DNA from: UBA817 sp049889215
Lineage (GTDB): Bacteria > Margulisbacteria > Marinamargulisbacteria > UBA817
Assembly (NCBI GenBank): GCA_049889215.1
Contig: JBMHDV010000014.1
Coordinates: 1-45,659 of the forward strand
Direction of reading: 5' to 3'
DNA length: 45,659 nt
Under the pieces are notes generated by a model, which was not told the origin of the DNA, searched no databases, and saw only the letters and a list, made by a program, of their open reading frames with translations. The position numbers and the translations under genes are program-made. Position 1 is the stretch's first letter. Each line of letters begins with the position of its first letter. Shown here in pieces: positions 10,201 to 19,033 of this stretch.

Positions 10201-13200
10201 TGACAGCGCATCCAAATTTGGGGCCATATCCAATGTACAGTTTGAAGAGCTGTCGAACGGACATATTGTTGTTGTGTATAACAAGTTTGTGTCATCAACA
10301 GATAACAATGCTCGTGTTCAAATAATTGACGTAAATGGAGACACAGTTGTTGAAGGACAGACCCTGAATAGCGATCCATCATTAGAAAGTTGGGTTGGGA
10401 CAATTACCCGCCATGATGATGGTGGTTTTGTTGTCACATCAACAATTGAATCTGTAGCAAAAGGCAATGATTACAGAGACGTTGTTGCTCAGCGGTTTGA
10501 TTCAGAAGGGGTAAAAACGGGCCCACTCACAACGCTAAGTAGTGATACAAATGGGTACCAGGCATTCCCAAGCGCTATTCAATTAAATAGTGCGCAGTTT
10601 GTATCGCTATTCCATGATTCAAATACACAGGCAGACGATAATCTGTCATTTGAACTGAGTAGTGTATCCATTGATGCACAAGTTTCAAATGTAAATGAAC
10701 ATGTGTTCTGGCTTGACTTTGATGGGGATGGTCAAAAAGAGTTGGTTGTAATTAATCATGAAAATAATGTGAGTACGTGGGAAAAACAGGAAAATCATTG
10801 GGTTCAAAAGATGCCACCGCATGCTTTACAGGGCACCGGAAAAATTCAAATCAACGATTTTAATAATGACGGTTTATTTGATATTCAAATTGGAACTACG
10901 TTAAATATAAACACTGAGTCTGGTTTTACAACCGGGCCAACCAACACATTGCCAATAAACGATAACGCATCTCAAGTCATGGATGATGAATACTTTTTTT
11001 CTATTGAGTCAAACTCACCAACAGTGGCATCTGGGATTTTTGGTGATTTTAATGGCGATGGTAAACAAGGTGAATTAGATTATCAGACAGCCACAGTTTT
11101 TTCAAAAACACCAACCCTTGATAAAATTAAGACCAATCCCGCATTGATTGGTGATTTTAATGGTGATGGGAAGGACGATATTTTATCGATTAATCATAAT
11201 ACAAAAGAGACCTTACTGATTGAATCAAATGGCATTGGTTTTAAAAACGTGCGGCAAATATCGTCGGACATATCAAGGTTATCTGGCGATCGTTACATTG
11301 GTGATTTTAATGGTGATGGCAAAGATGATGTCATGATTCATAATAGTGATGGCCAAACATTTTTCTTTTCATCAGGCAATGGTTTTCAGGATGGTATTGT
11401 GTCTGGCCAATATGGAACAAGTCAGTGGTATATCGGTGATTATAATGGTGATGGGTTGGATGACACCTTACGTTTGGTTAATGGTAAAGCCAATGTGATT
11501 TTATCTTGGCTCGCAAAAGAGGGTGACTTAAATTCAGGGCATAGCGGTTTCACTCGTGGTGGATCAGATGATCAAGGTGTGCAGTATAGCTTTAATGGCA
11601 ATATGACCGATATGGTTGATCAATCGAGACTGCATAAGACCTATGGTGGCCATGATTTTAATGGTGATGGTAAAGATGATGTGTTTTTTCATCGGCAAGA
11701 TTTAGGAAGTGACAGTGGCACGTATGTTTACCTTTCAACTGGTGATGGGTTTGAAGATGGTGTTAGAATTTCAGGTGCTGGTGATGATCAATCAAAATTT
11801 ACCTATGGCGACTTTGATGGTGATGGGTTTGTGGATAAGTTTCGACAACATGATCCCGGATCATTTTCATATGAACCCACAGGTTCAAGTGCTGATGTTT
11901 TTATTAACGAAACCGACAATAGCAGTGGAATGCAACGAGCGTCTTGGTTGCCATGGCTGGATAAGAAGAAGGTGTGGCAAGTGGGTGATTTTAACGGGGA
12001 TGGCAAGGATGATATTATTGATATTGGAGCCAATAAAGCAGACGTGTATTTGTCGAGTGGCGAATCATTCGTTAATGCCAATACCATGTTTGAATCTATG
12101 GATCATATGTTAAGAATTAATGTGGATGATCACCGATTTATGGTGGCATGGGTGGAGTACGACGTAAGTTATGATGCCACCAAATTATATACCCGGTTTT
12201 TTAATCAATATGGGGAAGCGTTAAGTGATCCAGTATTGATTAAACAATACAAAAGACCAAGTAATCAAAAAATAGAGTTTGCCATTAATAAAGTAGCGGC
12301 AGGGGACAACCATTATACGTATGAGTTTTCATATATTGAGCTTTTAGAAAAAATCAACATTGGTTCAAGGAATTTAACTTTAACTGACACTAATCATTGT
12401 ACTGTAGAATTTACATTTAATGATGCTCAATTGGCAAGTGTTGAAGAAACAGGCACTTCTAATTCTGGCACTCAATCGAACTATTATTTACTGGATACTG
12501 TTGGTGATGGGGAAGCATACGTATTGGATCCAAAAAGAAGTGTATCACTAACGAGTGATGTCCATGTTGGCGAACTTGATATAACAAGTCAGAATTTAGG
12601 TATCAACAAAATTTATAAGCAAATTCATACACTAAAAACTTACAGACAAGAAGGTGGTGAGTTGATTTTAACGAATTTAAACTCCACCGGTTTTAATTCT
12701 ACAACCATCAATAACTTTTCCACGAATACAGAGTTAGCAGAGGTAGTAATTATTCGTAAAAGCTGGAAGACCCATTGGGGGGATAAACATAGTGAAAGTA
12801 GCACTAAAACAGTAACCGGTTATCCTGGCCCTTTTAGTGTTCCATATGACCCAGTTACTTTCGATATGGGCAATAATGTTGGCATATTGCATCAAGTGGC
12901 TCAAGGAGAGGCGGTTCAGCTTCGGTTGCAAATTGTTAATAAAAACACAGGGGCTCACGTTGCTGATAGCACGATTGGTTCATATTACATTGAAGAAGGC
13001 AATCAAGCGTATCGGTCTTATATCAATATGGATGCAGCTCAGCTTGATGATGGCCGAATAGTGGTGGTGTGGACCAATTTAGACTCATCAGCTCGTGGTT
13101 ATCAAATTAATGCAAAGGTATTAAGTGCCAATGGTCAGAATGAATCGTCAAACCATACGATTGTAGTACCAAATAATGGCTATGGTGTAACAGATATTCA

Positions 13201-15994
13201 AATGGCTAAACTAACGGAAGGAAAGTTTGCTATTACATGGAGTAGCACAGGTGGGCAAGATGGTAGTGGCGATGGGGTTTATTCTCAAATTATTGCTGTC
13301 ACAGGAGCCCCAGGCAAAAGTGTTATAGAACGAGTTGGTGAAGATGGTCTGATTTCAGTTGAGACAGAAGGAAACCAAGCCAATCGTGATATTCTCAATT
13401 TAGCCGATGATGAAGTTGTATTTTTTTACTACGACAATGCAAGCAAATCCATTAAAGGACGTGTTTTAAGAGAGAATACAGAAACCAATTCAATCAGTGG
13501 TAATTCAGAGTTTACACCTCAAAGTTCAGGTGTGAAATCATCAAGCTCTGGATCTTTTTCGATGCAAAGTTTTGGTGATGGAAACTCTGTATCCCCAGAA
13601 GGAGAAAATAAATACATTGTTCAAGGTTTGTCAGCAGAAGAACAAGCTGTAGTTGAAATGGAGCAGATTAAAGCAGATATTGCGCGAGCAAAATTAGCGG
13701 TTATAGCGGCTCTAGACCGACGCTATCGTGCACGAGAGTTAGAAGAACAGCAAAAATCAAGGCTTGCAGAAAACGCTGAAGCATTGCTTGCACAATCCGT
13801 AAATTCAGAAAGTGTTGAAGATAGAATTGATGAATTTAGAAGCCTCATTGAATCTTGGGCACAAGATCAAACCATTGAAGACACAGCAGGTGATGATGTA
13901 TTAACTGGTCAAATTGGGAATGATGTCTTAGTTTCATCAACGGGAAATGATGTTTTAGTGGGTGGTAAAGGCAACGATACATTGGTGAGTAGTAAGGATG
14001 GTGGGGTATTGGTTGGTGGCGAAGGAGATGACCGCTTTTTAATTCAAAGTGGCGACCAAACAACACTTACAATTTATGACTTTGAATCAGGTGATAAGAT
14101 CAATTTGGATGATTTTGGCACTGTTCGGTCGTTTGAAGATTTAGAAATGCAAGACGTCATCGTGGATAATGAATCCTATTTAGCCATTAAGATTGATTCT
14201 AAAAATACATTGATGGTAAAAGGAATAACATCAGCAGATGACACATTATCCATGTTTGAAGGCGCAGCGCTTAATCATCGAGCCACCATGAATCAGACGA
14301 TATTTCAAGGAAATGAAGATTCGGATATTGTACTAGACTTAGAGTCAGCAATCTCTGATATTGACGGCGATACTACAGCCATAGTGTCGATTTCAGATGG
14401 TGATAATGGGATAATTTTGTATCAAAATGGGCAATGGATATATCGCCCAAATATCGATTTTAATGGTGAAGATACATTAACGGTTACAATTCAGGATGAG
14501 CACCTCGCAAAAAGCACACATCAAATACAATTGCAGATTAATCCAGTTAACGATGCTCCGGTCTTATTATTAGACAAAATGACCGGAATCGAAGATCGTG
14601 TTGTTTATATGGCACCGATTGCTTGGGCAATTGACATTGATGGCGATGAGTTATCTATTCAATCGGTAGGATCAGCGGGCCATGGCCAAGTCGATATTGT
14701 CGGACAATTAATCAAGTACACGCCAAATGCTAATTTTAACGGAGAGGATTCGTTTGAGTATACAATTTCGGATGGTTCGGGCGATAGTATTACTCAGCAG
14801 ATGACAGTAGCTATTTCGCAACAAAATGACTCAATCTCTGTAAAAAAAGATTTAGGGTTACAGTCCATTTCAGTTGGTGAAACATTTTCATTATCATTAT
14901 TTACCGACATTTTTGATGATATCGATGGTGATGCAGTCGGAACTTATGAGGTGATCAATAATGAGCAATTACCCGATTGGTTAACATTTGATGCCACAAC
15001 CATGACATTTAGTGGAACGCCAGTTGCCGGGGAAGAGGGGCAATTAATTTCAATTGAATTAAAAGCTTCGGATCAAGAGCACACCATTAAGGTTCCATTA
15101 ACAATTACTATACCGACAATTTCTGGCACCGCAGGTGACGATGAAATTAGAGGAAGCCAAAACGATGATATTATGAGTGGCGGTTTAGGTGACGACATTA
15201 TTCATGCTGATGAAGGTGCAGATGTTTTACTTGGTGGAGAAGGCAATGATCAATTGGAATATTCGGAGGATGCTATTTGGACTGCAGCATACGATGCATT
15301 CAATACCGATACTGGACACCGAATGAAAGTGATTGGAAAAAAACGCACATTTGATTCGTTTAATGGAGGAGATGGTGCTGATAAACTGAATTTAACCGAT
15401 GGCCATGATGCTTATTTTTTAGACGATTTTGCGAGCCCGAATAAAGTAAATGATCAAGGACTTTTGAATGGTGTTGAAGAAATAAATGCAAAAGAAGGTC
15501 ATGATATTGTTGATTTGACCTCGTATAGATTCACTTACGGAGATGTAAAAATAAATGGTGGCGATGGCCATGATGTAATTTGGTCGAATGCTGGAAATGA
15601 TCAACTATTTGGTGAACATGGCAATGATAATATTATTGCTGGAGCAGGAAATGATAAATGTTATGGCGGGGATGGCAATGATACCATTAATGGTTTTACA
15701 GGTGATGATCAGCTGATTGGTGGTAATGGGTCTGATCAACTCACCGGTGGGCAAGGGTTTGATACCTTTACGTTCACAAAAGTGTCAGATTCAACCATTC
15801 ACGAAACAGATCAAATTAATGATTTCAGACAAGGTATAGATAAAATTAATTTAGCGGCAATTACCAATGACTTTAATTTATTGGAATGGACGGTAAATGA
15901 AGAAATAAGTACAATACACATTGAAGGATCTGAATTTCAACTGAATGTAATCGGTGAGTTTGAATTTAACGAATCCGATTTCATATTGGTATAG
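4217..15994 (+). CDS. Giant RTX protein with N-terminal class 3 lipase domain
   Basis: A 3925-residue acidic protein, predicted type I secretion substrate (no Sec signal). Residues 1-250: class 3 lipase fold with GHSLGG (nucleophile Ser134), an NNDDDLV acid loop (Asp190-192) and a likely His241. Then an acidic linker (345-385), a short RTX/HCBP-like block (388-500), a hydrophobic helical region (575-680) and RTX blocks at about 688-945, 1000-1140 and 1188-1280. Coiled coil 1336-1424; kelch-like strand repeats from about 1590; LamG/concanavalin-like domain 1720-1915; FG-GAP/VCBS-like GDFNGDGKDD repeats mainly 2160-2615. Second coiled coil 3146-3215, RTX 3221-3290, cadherin-like/tandem-95 modules 3351-3635, final RTX 3635-3860. 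It ends in DFILV, like serralysin-type C-terminal secretion signals. It is likely a calcium-stabilised surface or secreted lipolytic adhesin/toxin; target unknown. Confidence 0.9.
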   Translation: MTYTIENARAYGELSKAVYEDDGGTPLGWEKVIRSDELAANDPSIRFSDSFFGCLYKREVRNVDNELVTEYAIAYRGSDDRGDWIKSNKPILDDKLPEQYKDGKKFADELQKYLIDRNIETEITTKDFAYTGHSLGGALAQLVAVKNQAVGNVYTYNAPGVGHLLDDVVGNQYELDGYNPKEHVIHVNNDDDLVSNLYFPKIGVEVEIDAHLRQLSLLDIFLLKNDVPLLAIEYQKFLTEHSMVTLLDALNQPESSIKYTTQPYKYDLETQELILEDDTRIGVDGAQVTIDLSGLNTLTNNDYIEKTHDYMGLLVGEATTNPNITEVVFKKDGNVVHTESDLFVGSRAGDREQGTETGQENSDSNDDASNGSDNSGEDLPPATTQITLGGDDLLTSTDDDDHLFGGEGNDGYVFESSGYGHDVIDDPDGGRIMIGNTELAGTAKMVDGQLGVYELSGQTLTLNQQGESSNLLVTSKNNETITIKDWRPGQFGITFEVPDIPTPEMEFDDWSSDNGLFDFDSLKIDGTLDVPKMAVDMDVDLGQLLEFPKMDIDVEDIGVHLGIDLSGFVPSVVNEFLQGIIDGIIISLKESILETIFSSLVKIVAAIPIPYVGWAISLAHYYDMVKTVADIYDKFKDAYEKVEAVIDKVNELEEKTDNLISNIDALFNMVDDMDNIFLEDVEPEGDAHVIDTGDGLDTIYTTNYDDHIDAGADDDFVVSMGGDDIVDLGEGDNYTETGPGNDTVSAGSGDDSIQTFSGDDTVTAGDGENKVITGMGNDIINTGSGNDSIDGGSGNDVIRSGSGDDNIFGNHNDDFIDAGAGDDKISAGTGDDEVIAGKGSDIVQAGEGNDNVSGGTGDDKLFGQAGEDVLRGDDGNDKIHGGSGNDTIYGGRGHDVIIGGLDDDIISGETGNDTLYGGKGDDTLVGGAGQDSLTGGTGSDTFELDSREATWDRIEDFEAGIDTININATAGSQFESAYAAVNSQGYSTDQLNWKISGTVNDDTMKGDANNDRFYGSLGADTILGGRGNDTADYTHSTEAVSINLETKEALGGDAAGDTYSSIESITGTAYDDAFVGDDSSNTFEGNAGNDRFSIGRGYDQVVGGEGVDQFIIQRGMRGDMVTIQDFNAFDGEKIDLTAFNDIVNDYSSIKIHYDSGDALVVLPNGQIVKLLGMPSGVLGPGHFIGNAATYEGNEQNNTLFGGVYSDTIVGNAGDDRLMGGMGDDTLDGGAGSDILNAGSGNDTLIGGAGSDTFKITATQNEAEAEHVVIRDFNVADTYEKIFLTGYGATDNAAAIISRATDTDTGVQLHLLDGKTITLLGVKQDQLNEDHLIVGDAQVMAAEINQKKATLATQITAQQAAISNAVSAAEALAQATEQRLALEASIEASEAAKAAAIEAERLANIAAQKANSLAAIEAQKVKEAQLGLSFDISNSSRNKAGVTVLKMGDYEHGDFLLSKHLDGKNIVVGDLNGDGMDDILVSDSTSQEQQVYRSSGLGFVLDTDLSAEHNSVIQSLASESKQNSPTPLFTTHTPITPDHGELIQSKGLLAINDSEFLVLLSIKDSHGKTRIDAIKTKANHDPVAEPVTLIGVDDAVLSSELTNKIVQLSDGSFVMVAQFVDDTGVTRVGVQQFSSTLSKMGSTKFLPNQGLNQTDPTITATSDGGYSIVWANIVDENNRFELLSQEFNNQGDATGQPVTVAAAQESKNITDDQTGVHNLVNNGTSLTNDRFGNPNNAVKFDGHNDFMSIPNHDNFNGQQLTISTWVKINEDFAGNGQNVIVHKPFTTHADPHYQWGLYLASGQYRESNGTFTIAVGDSSFGGASIQMTPDEVVGEWLHLVGVLDAENNQSRLYVNGELKKSIDAPIQLDAFNTDVYIGKQANLNRSIDHTPMDLDDVKLYNKALTTEEITTIYQYESQPDAQQLPENLTEPIANYEFTQTGGQYYYNRPVIKELSDGTTMVMWCDSRSENGTMHYQVIAQRLDENNEPLGSAFVINDSASKFGAISNVQFEELSNGHIVVVYNKFVSSTDNNARVQIIDVNGDTVVEGQTLNSDPSLESWVGTITRHDDGGFVVTSTIESVAKGNDYRDVVAQRFDSEGVKTGPLTTLSSDTNGYQAFPSAIQLNSAQFVSLFHDSNTQADDNLSFELSSVSIDAQVSNVNEHVFWLDFDGDGQKELVVINHENNVSTWEKQENHWVQKMPPHALQGTGKIQINDFNNDGLFDIQIGTTLNINTESGFTTGPTNTLPINDNASQVMDDEYFFSIESNSPTVASGIFGDFNGDGKQGELDYQTATVFSKTPTLDKIKTNPALIGDFNGDGKDDILSINHNTKETLLIESNGIGFKNVRQISSDISRLSGDRYIGDFNGDGKDDVMIHNSDGQTFFFSSGNGFQDGIVSGQYGTSQWYIGDYNGDGLDDTLRLVNGKANVILSWLAKEGDLNSGHSGFTRGGSDDQGVQYSFNGNMTDMVDQSRLHKTYGGHDFNGDGKDDVFFHRQDLGSDSGTYVYLSTGDGFEDGVRISGAGDDQSKFTYGDFDGDGFVDKFRQHDPGSFSYEPTGSSADVFINETDNSSGMQRASWLPWLDKKKVWQVGDFNGDGKDDIIDIGANKADVYLSSGESFVNANTMFESMDHMLRINVDDHRFMVAWVEYDVSYDATKLYTRFFNQYGEALSDPVLIKQYKRPSNQKIEFAINKVAAGDNHYTYEFSYIELLEKINIGSRNLTLTDTNHCTVEFTFNDAQLASVEETGTSNSGTQSNYYLLDTVGDGEAYVLDPKRSVSLTSDVHVGELDITSQNLGINKIYKQIHTLKTYRQEGGELILTNLNSTGFNSTTINNFSTNTELAEVVIIRKSWKTHWGDKHSESSTKTVTGYPGPFSVPYDPVTFDMGNNVGILHQVAQGEAVQLRLQIVNKNTGAHVADSTIGSYYIEEGNQAYRSYINMDAAQLDDGRIVVVWTNLDSSARGYQINAKVLSANGQNESSNHTIVVPNNGYGVTDIQMAKLTEGKFAITWSSTGGQDGSGDGVYSQIIAVTGAPGKSVIERVGEDGLISVETEGNQANRDILNLADDEVVFFYYDNASKSIKGRVLRENTETNSISGNSEFTPQSSGVKSSSSGSFSMQSFGDGNSVSPEGENKYIVQGLSAEEQAVVEMEQIKADIARAKLAVIAALDRRYRARELEEQQKSRLAENAEALLAQSVNSESVEDRIDEFRSLIESWAQDQTIEDTAGDDVLTGQIGNDVLVSSTGNDVLVGGKGNDTLVSSKDGGVLVGGEGDDRFLIQSGDQTTLTIYDFESGDKINLDDFGTVRSFEDLEMQDVIVDNESYLAIKIDSKNTLMVKGITSADDTLSMFEGAALNHRATMNQTIFQGNEDSDIVLDLESAISDIDGDTTAIVSISDGDNGIILYQNGQWIYRPNIDFNGEDTLTVTIQDEHLAKSTHQIQLQINPVNDAPVLLLDKMTGIEDRVVYMAPIAWAIDIDGDELSIQSVGSAGHGQVDIVGQLIKYTPNANFNGEDSFEYTISDGSGDSITQQMTVAISQQNDSISVKKDLGLQSISVGETFSLSLFTDIFDDIDGDAVGTYEVINNEQLPDWLTFDATTMTFSGTPVAGEEGQLISIELKASDQEHTIKVPLTITIPTISGTAGDDEIRGSQNDDIMSGGLGDDIIHADEGADVLLGGEGNDQLEYSEDAIWTAAYDAFNTDTGHRMKVIGKKRTFDSFNGGDGADKLNLTDGHDAYFLDDFASPNKVNDQGLLNGVEEINAKEGHDIVDLTSYRFTYGDVKINGGDGHDVIWSNAGNDQLFGEHGNDNIIAGAGNDKCYGGDGNDTINGFTGDDQLIGGNGSDQLTGGQGFDTFTFTKVSDSTIHETDQINDFRQGIDKINLAAITNDFNLLEWTVNEEISTIHIEGSEFQLNVIGEFEFNESDFILV
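6278..7050 (+). repeat. Main RTX nonapeptide repeat block
   Basis: Within the giant RTX gene, this stretch encodes more than 20 successive nine-residue units of the GGxGxDxUx type, many written as GNDxIxGGS or GDDxIxAGT. Such repeats form a parallel beta-roll that binds calcium after secretion. The repetition makes long spurious open frames on the opposite strand. Confidence 0.9.
10690..12060 (+). repeat. FG-GAP/VCBS-like repeat block
   Basis: About ten units centred on G-D-(F/Y)-N-G-D-G-K-D-D are encoded here, with a further isolated unit near 8610. The pattern D-x-(N/D)-G-D-G-x-x-D is an EF-hand-like calcium loop found in integrin-type beta-propellers. The DNA of neighbouring units is strikingly similar: near-identical cores of about 20 bases occur near 11149 and 11298, suggesting recent expansion or gene conversion. 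Confidence 0.8.
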
Positions 15995-16009
15995 CTGGTG
16001 GAGGGTAGT

Positions 16010-17326
16010 ATGAGGTTATTAGTCATTGGATTTCTTTTTTTTAGTGTGTGTTGTCAGGCAGAAACCATTTCATTGGATATGGCCAACGACAGAATGGTAA
16101 ATAAAAATCATTCCATTAAATTAGCGAATTTAAAACGAAAACAAAGCGAAGTTATGCTCAAGCAAGCATGGGGATCTGTGTTTCCTAATATTGATTTGGT
16201 TTTTGATCACATTCATAATGAACTCATTGGAACGCGTCGTCTTTCATCTGCAACAGCGTTAACAAATGCTGAGCAAGATAATCTAAATTTGGCCCCCATC
16301 AATGCCAATCGAATAAAATTATCAGTTAATCAGGTGCTATATGACTCTAAAATACCTGATCAAATAGACCTTGCAACACGTCAATATGAGATGGCAGAGC
16401 TTGAGTATGATCAAACCATCCAAGATTTTAGGTTAGAGTTGGCCACACTTTATTATGAAATTGGTCGATTAGAAAAAAATCATAAATTGGCTTTGTTAGA
16501 GGTTGAAACGCTAACCGAGAACTTAGAGGAGATTAAAAATAAACGAGCCTTAAACTTACATACAAAGCAAGATGTTTTGGATGTCCAAATGCAATTGGCT
16601 GAAAGTAAGCAAAACGAGTTAAATCAACGCCAATCGCTTCGTTTAAATCGCCATCGGTTTAATCATATGATTGGGCAAGATATCCGCGATGAATTTACCA
16701 TTGATATTGGTGTATTAAATCCAGTATATTATTTGGATATTTCAGATTCTTTAGGCGCCCTTGAAACTGCCTGGGAAAACCGAAAAGATTATCTTTTATT
16801 ATTAAATCAAAAAAATCAGCGGTTAATTGAAAAGAAGATGTTGGATGAAAATATCATCCCTGTTGTATCGTTTCAGTCCACTGTTGGGACAACACATTCA
16901 AGTGAATTTTCATTCTATCGTGAAGATAAAGATATTAGTTGGACCATTGCTGCAACGGTTCCAATTTTTACAGGATTTAAGCAAACCAATAAGATCGAAG
17001 AAATAAACATTATGATTGATATCATTGAAACAGAAATCGCACTTAAAAAAGAAGCCATTAGAATTGAAATTAATGATGCAATTTATGAAATGAATTTGGC
17101 AAAGCAGCGTTCGAAAGACCAAGATATCGCCATTGAATTAGCAAAAGAAAGATTGGACATTATATCGGCTAAATATGCAGAGAAATCAGCAACTCAAATT
17201 GATCTTATGAAAGCGAAGAATAATTTAACCAAAGCAAAGCTAAATCAAGTTACAGCACAGTATGAGCTTGCAATTGCTGCAGCAAAATTTAAGCATTCGA
17301 TTGGTCGTAATCCCATCCAAATTTAA
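16010..17326 (+). CDS. TolC-family outer-membrane efflux/secretion protein
   Basis: About 438 residues from the ATG at 16010, chosen because a strong GGAGG site sits five to six bases upstream; a GTG at 15998 would add four residues. It starts with a signal peptide (MRLLVIGFLFFSVCCQAE) and then shows the two TolC-type halves of long amphipathic helices, with typical stretches such as LYYEIGRLEKNH and QLAESKQNELNQRQ in the first half and SATQIDLMKAKNNLTKAKLNQ in the second. It would provide the outer-membrane channel for the type I system encoded by the next two genes. TolC homologues are usually last in such operons; here it directly follows the substrate gene. Confidence 0.88.
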   Translation: MRLLVIGFLFFSVCCQAETISLDMANDRMVNKNHSIKLANLKRKQSEVMLKQAWGSVFPNIDLVFDHIHNELIGTRRLSSATALTNAEQDNLNLAPINANRIKLSVNQVLYDSKIPDQIDLATRQYEMAELEYDQTIQDFRLELATLYYEIGRLEKNHKLALLEVETLTENLEEIKNKRALNLHTKQDVLDVQMQLAESKQNELNQRQSLRLNRHRFNHMIGQDIRDEFTIDIGVLNPVYYLDISDSLGALETAWENRKDYLLLLNQKNQRLIEKKMLDENIIPVVSFQSTVGTTHSSEFSFYREDKDISWTIAATVPIFTGFKQTNKIEEINIMIDIIETEIALKKEAIRIEINDAIYEMNLAKQRSKDQDIAIELAKERLDIISAKYAEKSATQIDLMKAKNNLTKAKLNQVTAQYELAIAAAKFKHSIGRNPIQI

Positions 17327-17335
17327 TGGCATTTT

Positions 17336-19033
17336 ATGAAACAAAAAAAGCCTCCTTCAATTAAAGAGTTATTGGCAACTTGTCGACGACCATTTATATT
17401 TGCAGCACTATTTAGTTCAATAATTAACCTTTTACTGTTAGCAAGTCCAATATATTCATTGCAGATTTATGATCGGGTCTTATCGAGTGGCAGTATTGAA
17501 ACATTGGGAATGCTTAGTATTATTGTGCTTGGGTCGTTTATCTTTTATGCCTCATTTCAACTGATTCGTTCATTTATATTTTTGCAAATATCATCGTGGA
17601 CGGACCGAAAATTAACGTTGCATTATGTTTTGGGGATTATTCGTCTAAATGCACTTCAAGCCAATCAGGTATTTACTCAGCCTATTCGAGACGTTGGTAC
17701 AATTAAGTCGTTTATTAATGGGCAAACCATTCAGCACTTATTTGATGCACCTTGGGCCATTATTTTTTTAGTAGCATTATATTTTTTACACCCGTTAATT
17801 GGCATTATGGTTACATTATCAGCATTAACCTTATTATTATTAGCATTTATAAATGACTGGCAAACAAAGGCCGCCATTGTTACTGCCAACGAAATTCAAA
17901 TGAGTAATATTAATCAATTAAACTACATGGTCAAAAACGCCATTGCAATTGAATCGATGGGCATGGCCCGTGTGCTTAGTCATCGATGGCAAGTAAAAAA
18001 TAATGCATCAATAGATGCCCAAAACCATTCCAGCAAACGAACAGTAATTATGGGCCAATTGACCAAAACCATACGGATGGCAATTCAAGTTATGATTATG
18101 GGGGTGAGTGCCTATTTGGTTTTAAATAATAAAATGACATCTGGAGGGATTATTGCAGCGTCTATTTTGTCTGGTAAGGCATTACTGCCATTTGACCAAG
18201 CGATTTCAACATGGAAAAGTGTGGTTTCAACTAGTCAGGCATATCAACGGTTAGTAAAGCTGGAGTCAGAAATTCCGATTAGGGATGACGCAATGACATT
18301 ACCCGCTCCCGCTGGAAAGTTAAGTGTTGAGTCATTAAGCTTCACATTTCTGAATCAATCAAAACCATTTTTAAAGGGCATTTCATTTGAAATTGATGAA
18401 GGCGATATTATTGGGTTAATTGGGCCAAGCGCATCGGGAAAATCAACGTTATCAAAATTATTGGTCGGCATATGGAAACCCACACAAGGGGTGGTTCGAT
18501 TGGACCATGCAAATATTTATGATTGGAATCGTGTAGATATTGGGCAATATGTTGGGTATCTATCACAAGAGATAGAGTTATTTAACGGTACAATTCAAGA
18601 GAACATTGCTCGAATGGATCCAGATGCGGATAGCAATCAAGTGATTAATGCTGCAAAAATTACAGGGTGTCATGAAATGATTCTATCATTACCTCAGGGA
18701 TACGATACTGTTTTGTTGAATGGTGGTGAGCCTCTTTCTCTTGGCCAACGACAAAGAATTGGGTTAGCACGAGCCTTTTTTGGACACCCGCGCTTGGTTG
18801 TATTGGATGAACCAAATGCGCATTTAGATCAAGTTGGTGAAAAGGCCTTATTGAATGTTTTGAATTATGCAAAACAGACAAATATTACCGTAATTATTGT
18901 TTCTCATCGAACAAGCATCACCGCACAGCTAGATAAGATCATGGTTTTAAATCAAGGGATGATTCAGCAATATGGCCCTAAAGATGAGGTGTTAAAGCAA
19001 GTTTTACCTGCAGTATCAGGAAATAAATCATGA
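17336..19033 (+). CDS. Type I secretion ABC transporter (PrtD/HasD type)
   Basis: A 565-residue membrane-ATPase fusion. The N-terminal half holds an ABC exporter transmembrane domain (hydrophobic segments near residues 20-45, 58-80, 140-175 and 250-275). The C-terminal half has Walker A GPSASGKST, signature LSLGQRQR, Walker B LVVLDEP and the H-loop VSHRTS. There is no N-terminal C39 peptidase or C39-like domain, and the length fits the PrtD/AprD/HasD group that exports serralysin- or lipase-like RTX proteins. It therefore matches the lipase-headed RTX protein just upstream. Its stop overlaps the start of the HlyD-type gene by four bases (ATGA). Confidence 0.92.
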   Translation: MKQKKPPSIKELLATCRRPFIFAALFSSIINLLLLASPIYSLQIYDRVLSSGSIETLGMLSIIVLGSFIFYASFQLIRSFIFLQISSWTDRKLTLHYVLGIIRLNALQANQVFTQPIRDVGTIKSFINGQTIQHLFDAPWAIIFLVALYFLHPLIGIMVTLSALTLLLLAFINDWQTKAAIVTANEIQMSNINQLNYMVKNAIAIESMGMARVLSHRWQVKNNASIDAQNHSSKRTVIMGQLTKTIRMAIQVMIMGVSAYLVLNNKMTSGGIIAASILSGKALLPFDQAISTWKSVVSTSQAYQRLVKLESEIPIRDDAMTLPAPAGKLSVESLSFTFLNQSKPFLKGISFEIDEGDIIGLIGPSASGKSTLSKLLVGIWKPTQGVVRLDHANIYDWNRVDIGQYVGYLSQEIELFNGTIQENIARMDPDADSNQVINAAKITGCHEMILSLPQGYDTVLLNGGEPLSLGQRQRIGLARAFFGHPRLVVLDEPNAHLDQVGEKALLNVLNYAKQTNITVIIVSHRTSITAQLDKIMVLNQGMIQQYGPKDEVLKQVLPAVSGNKS

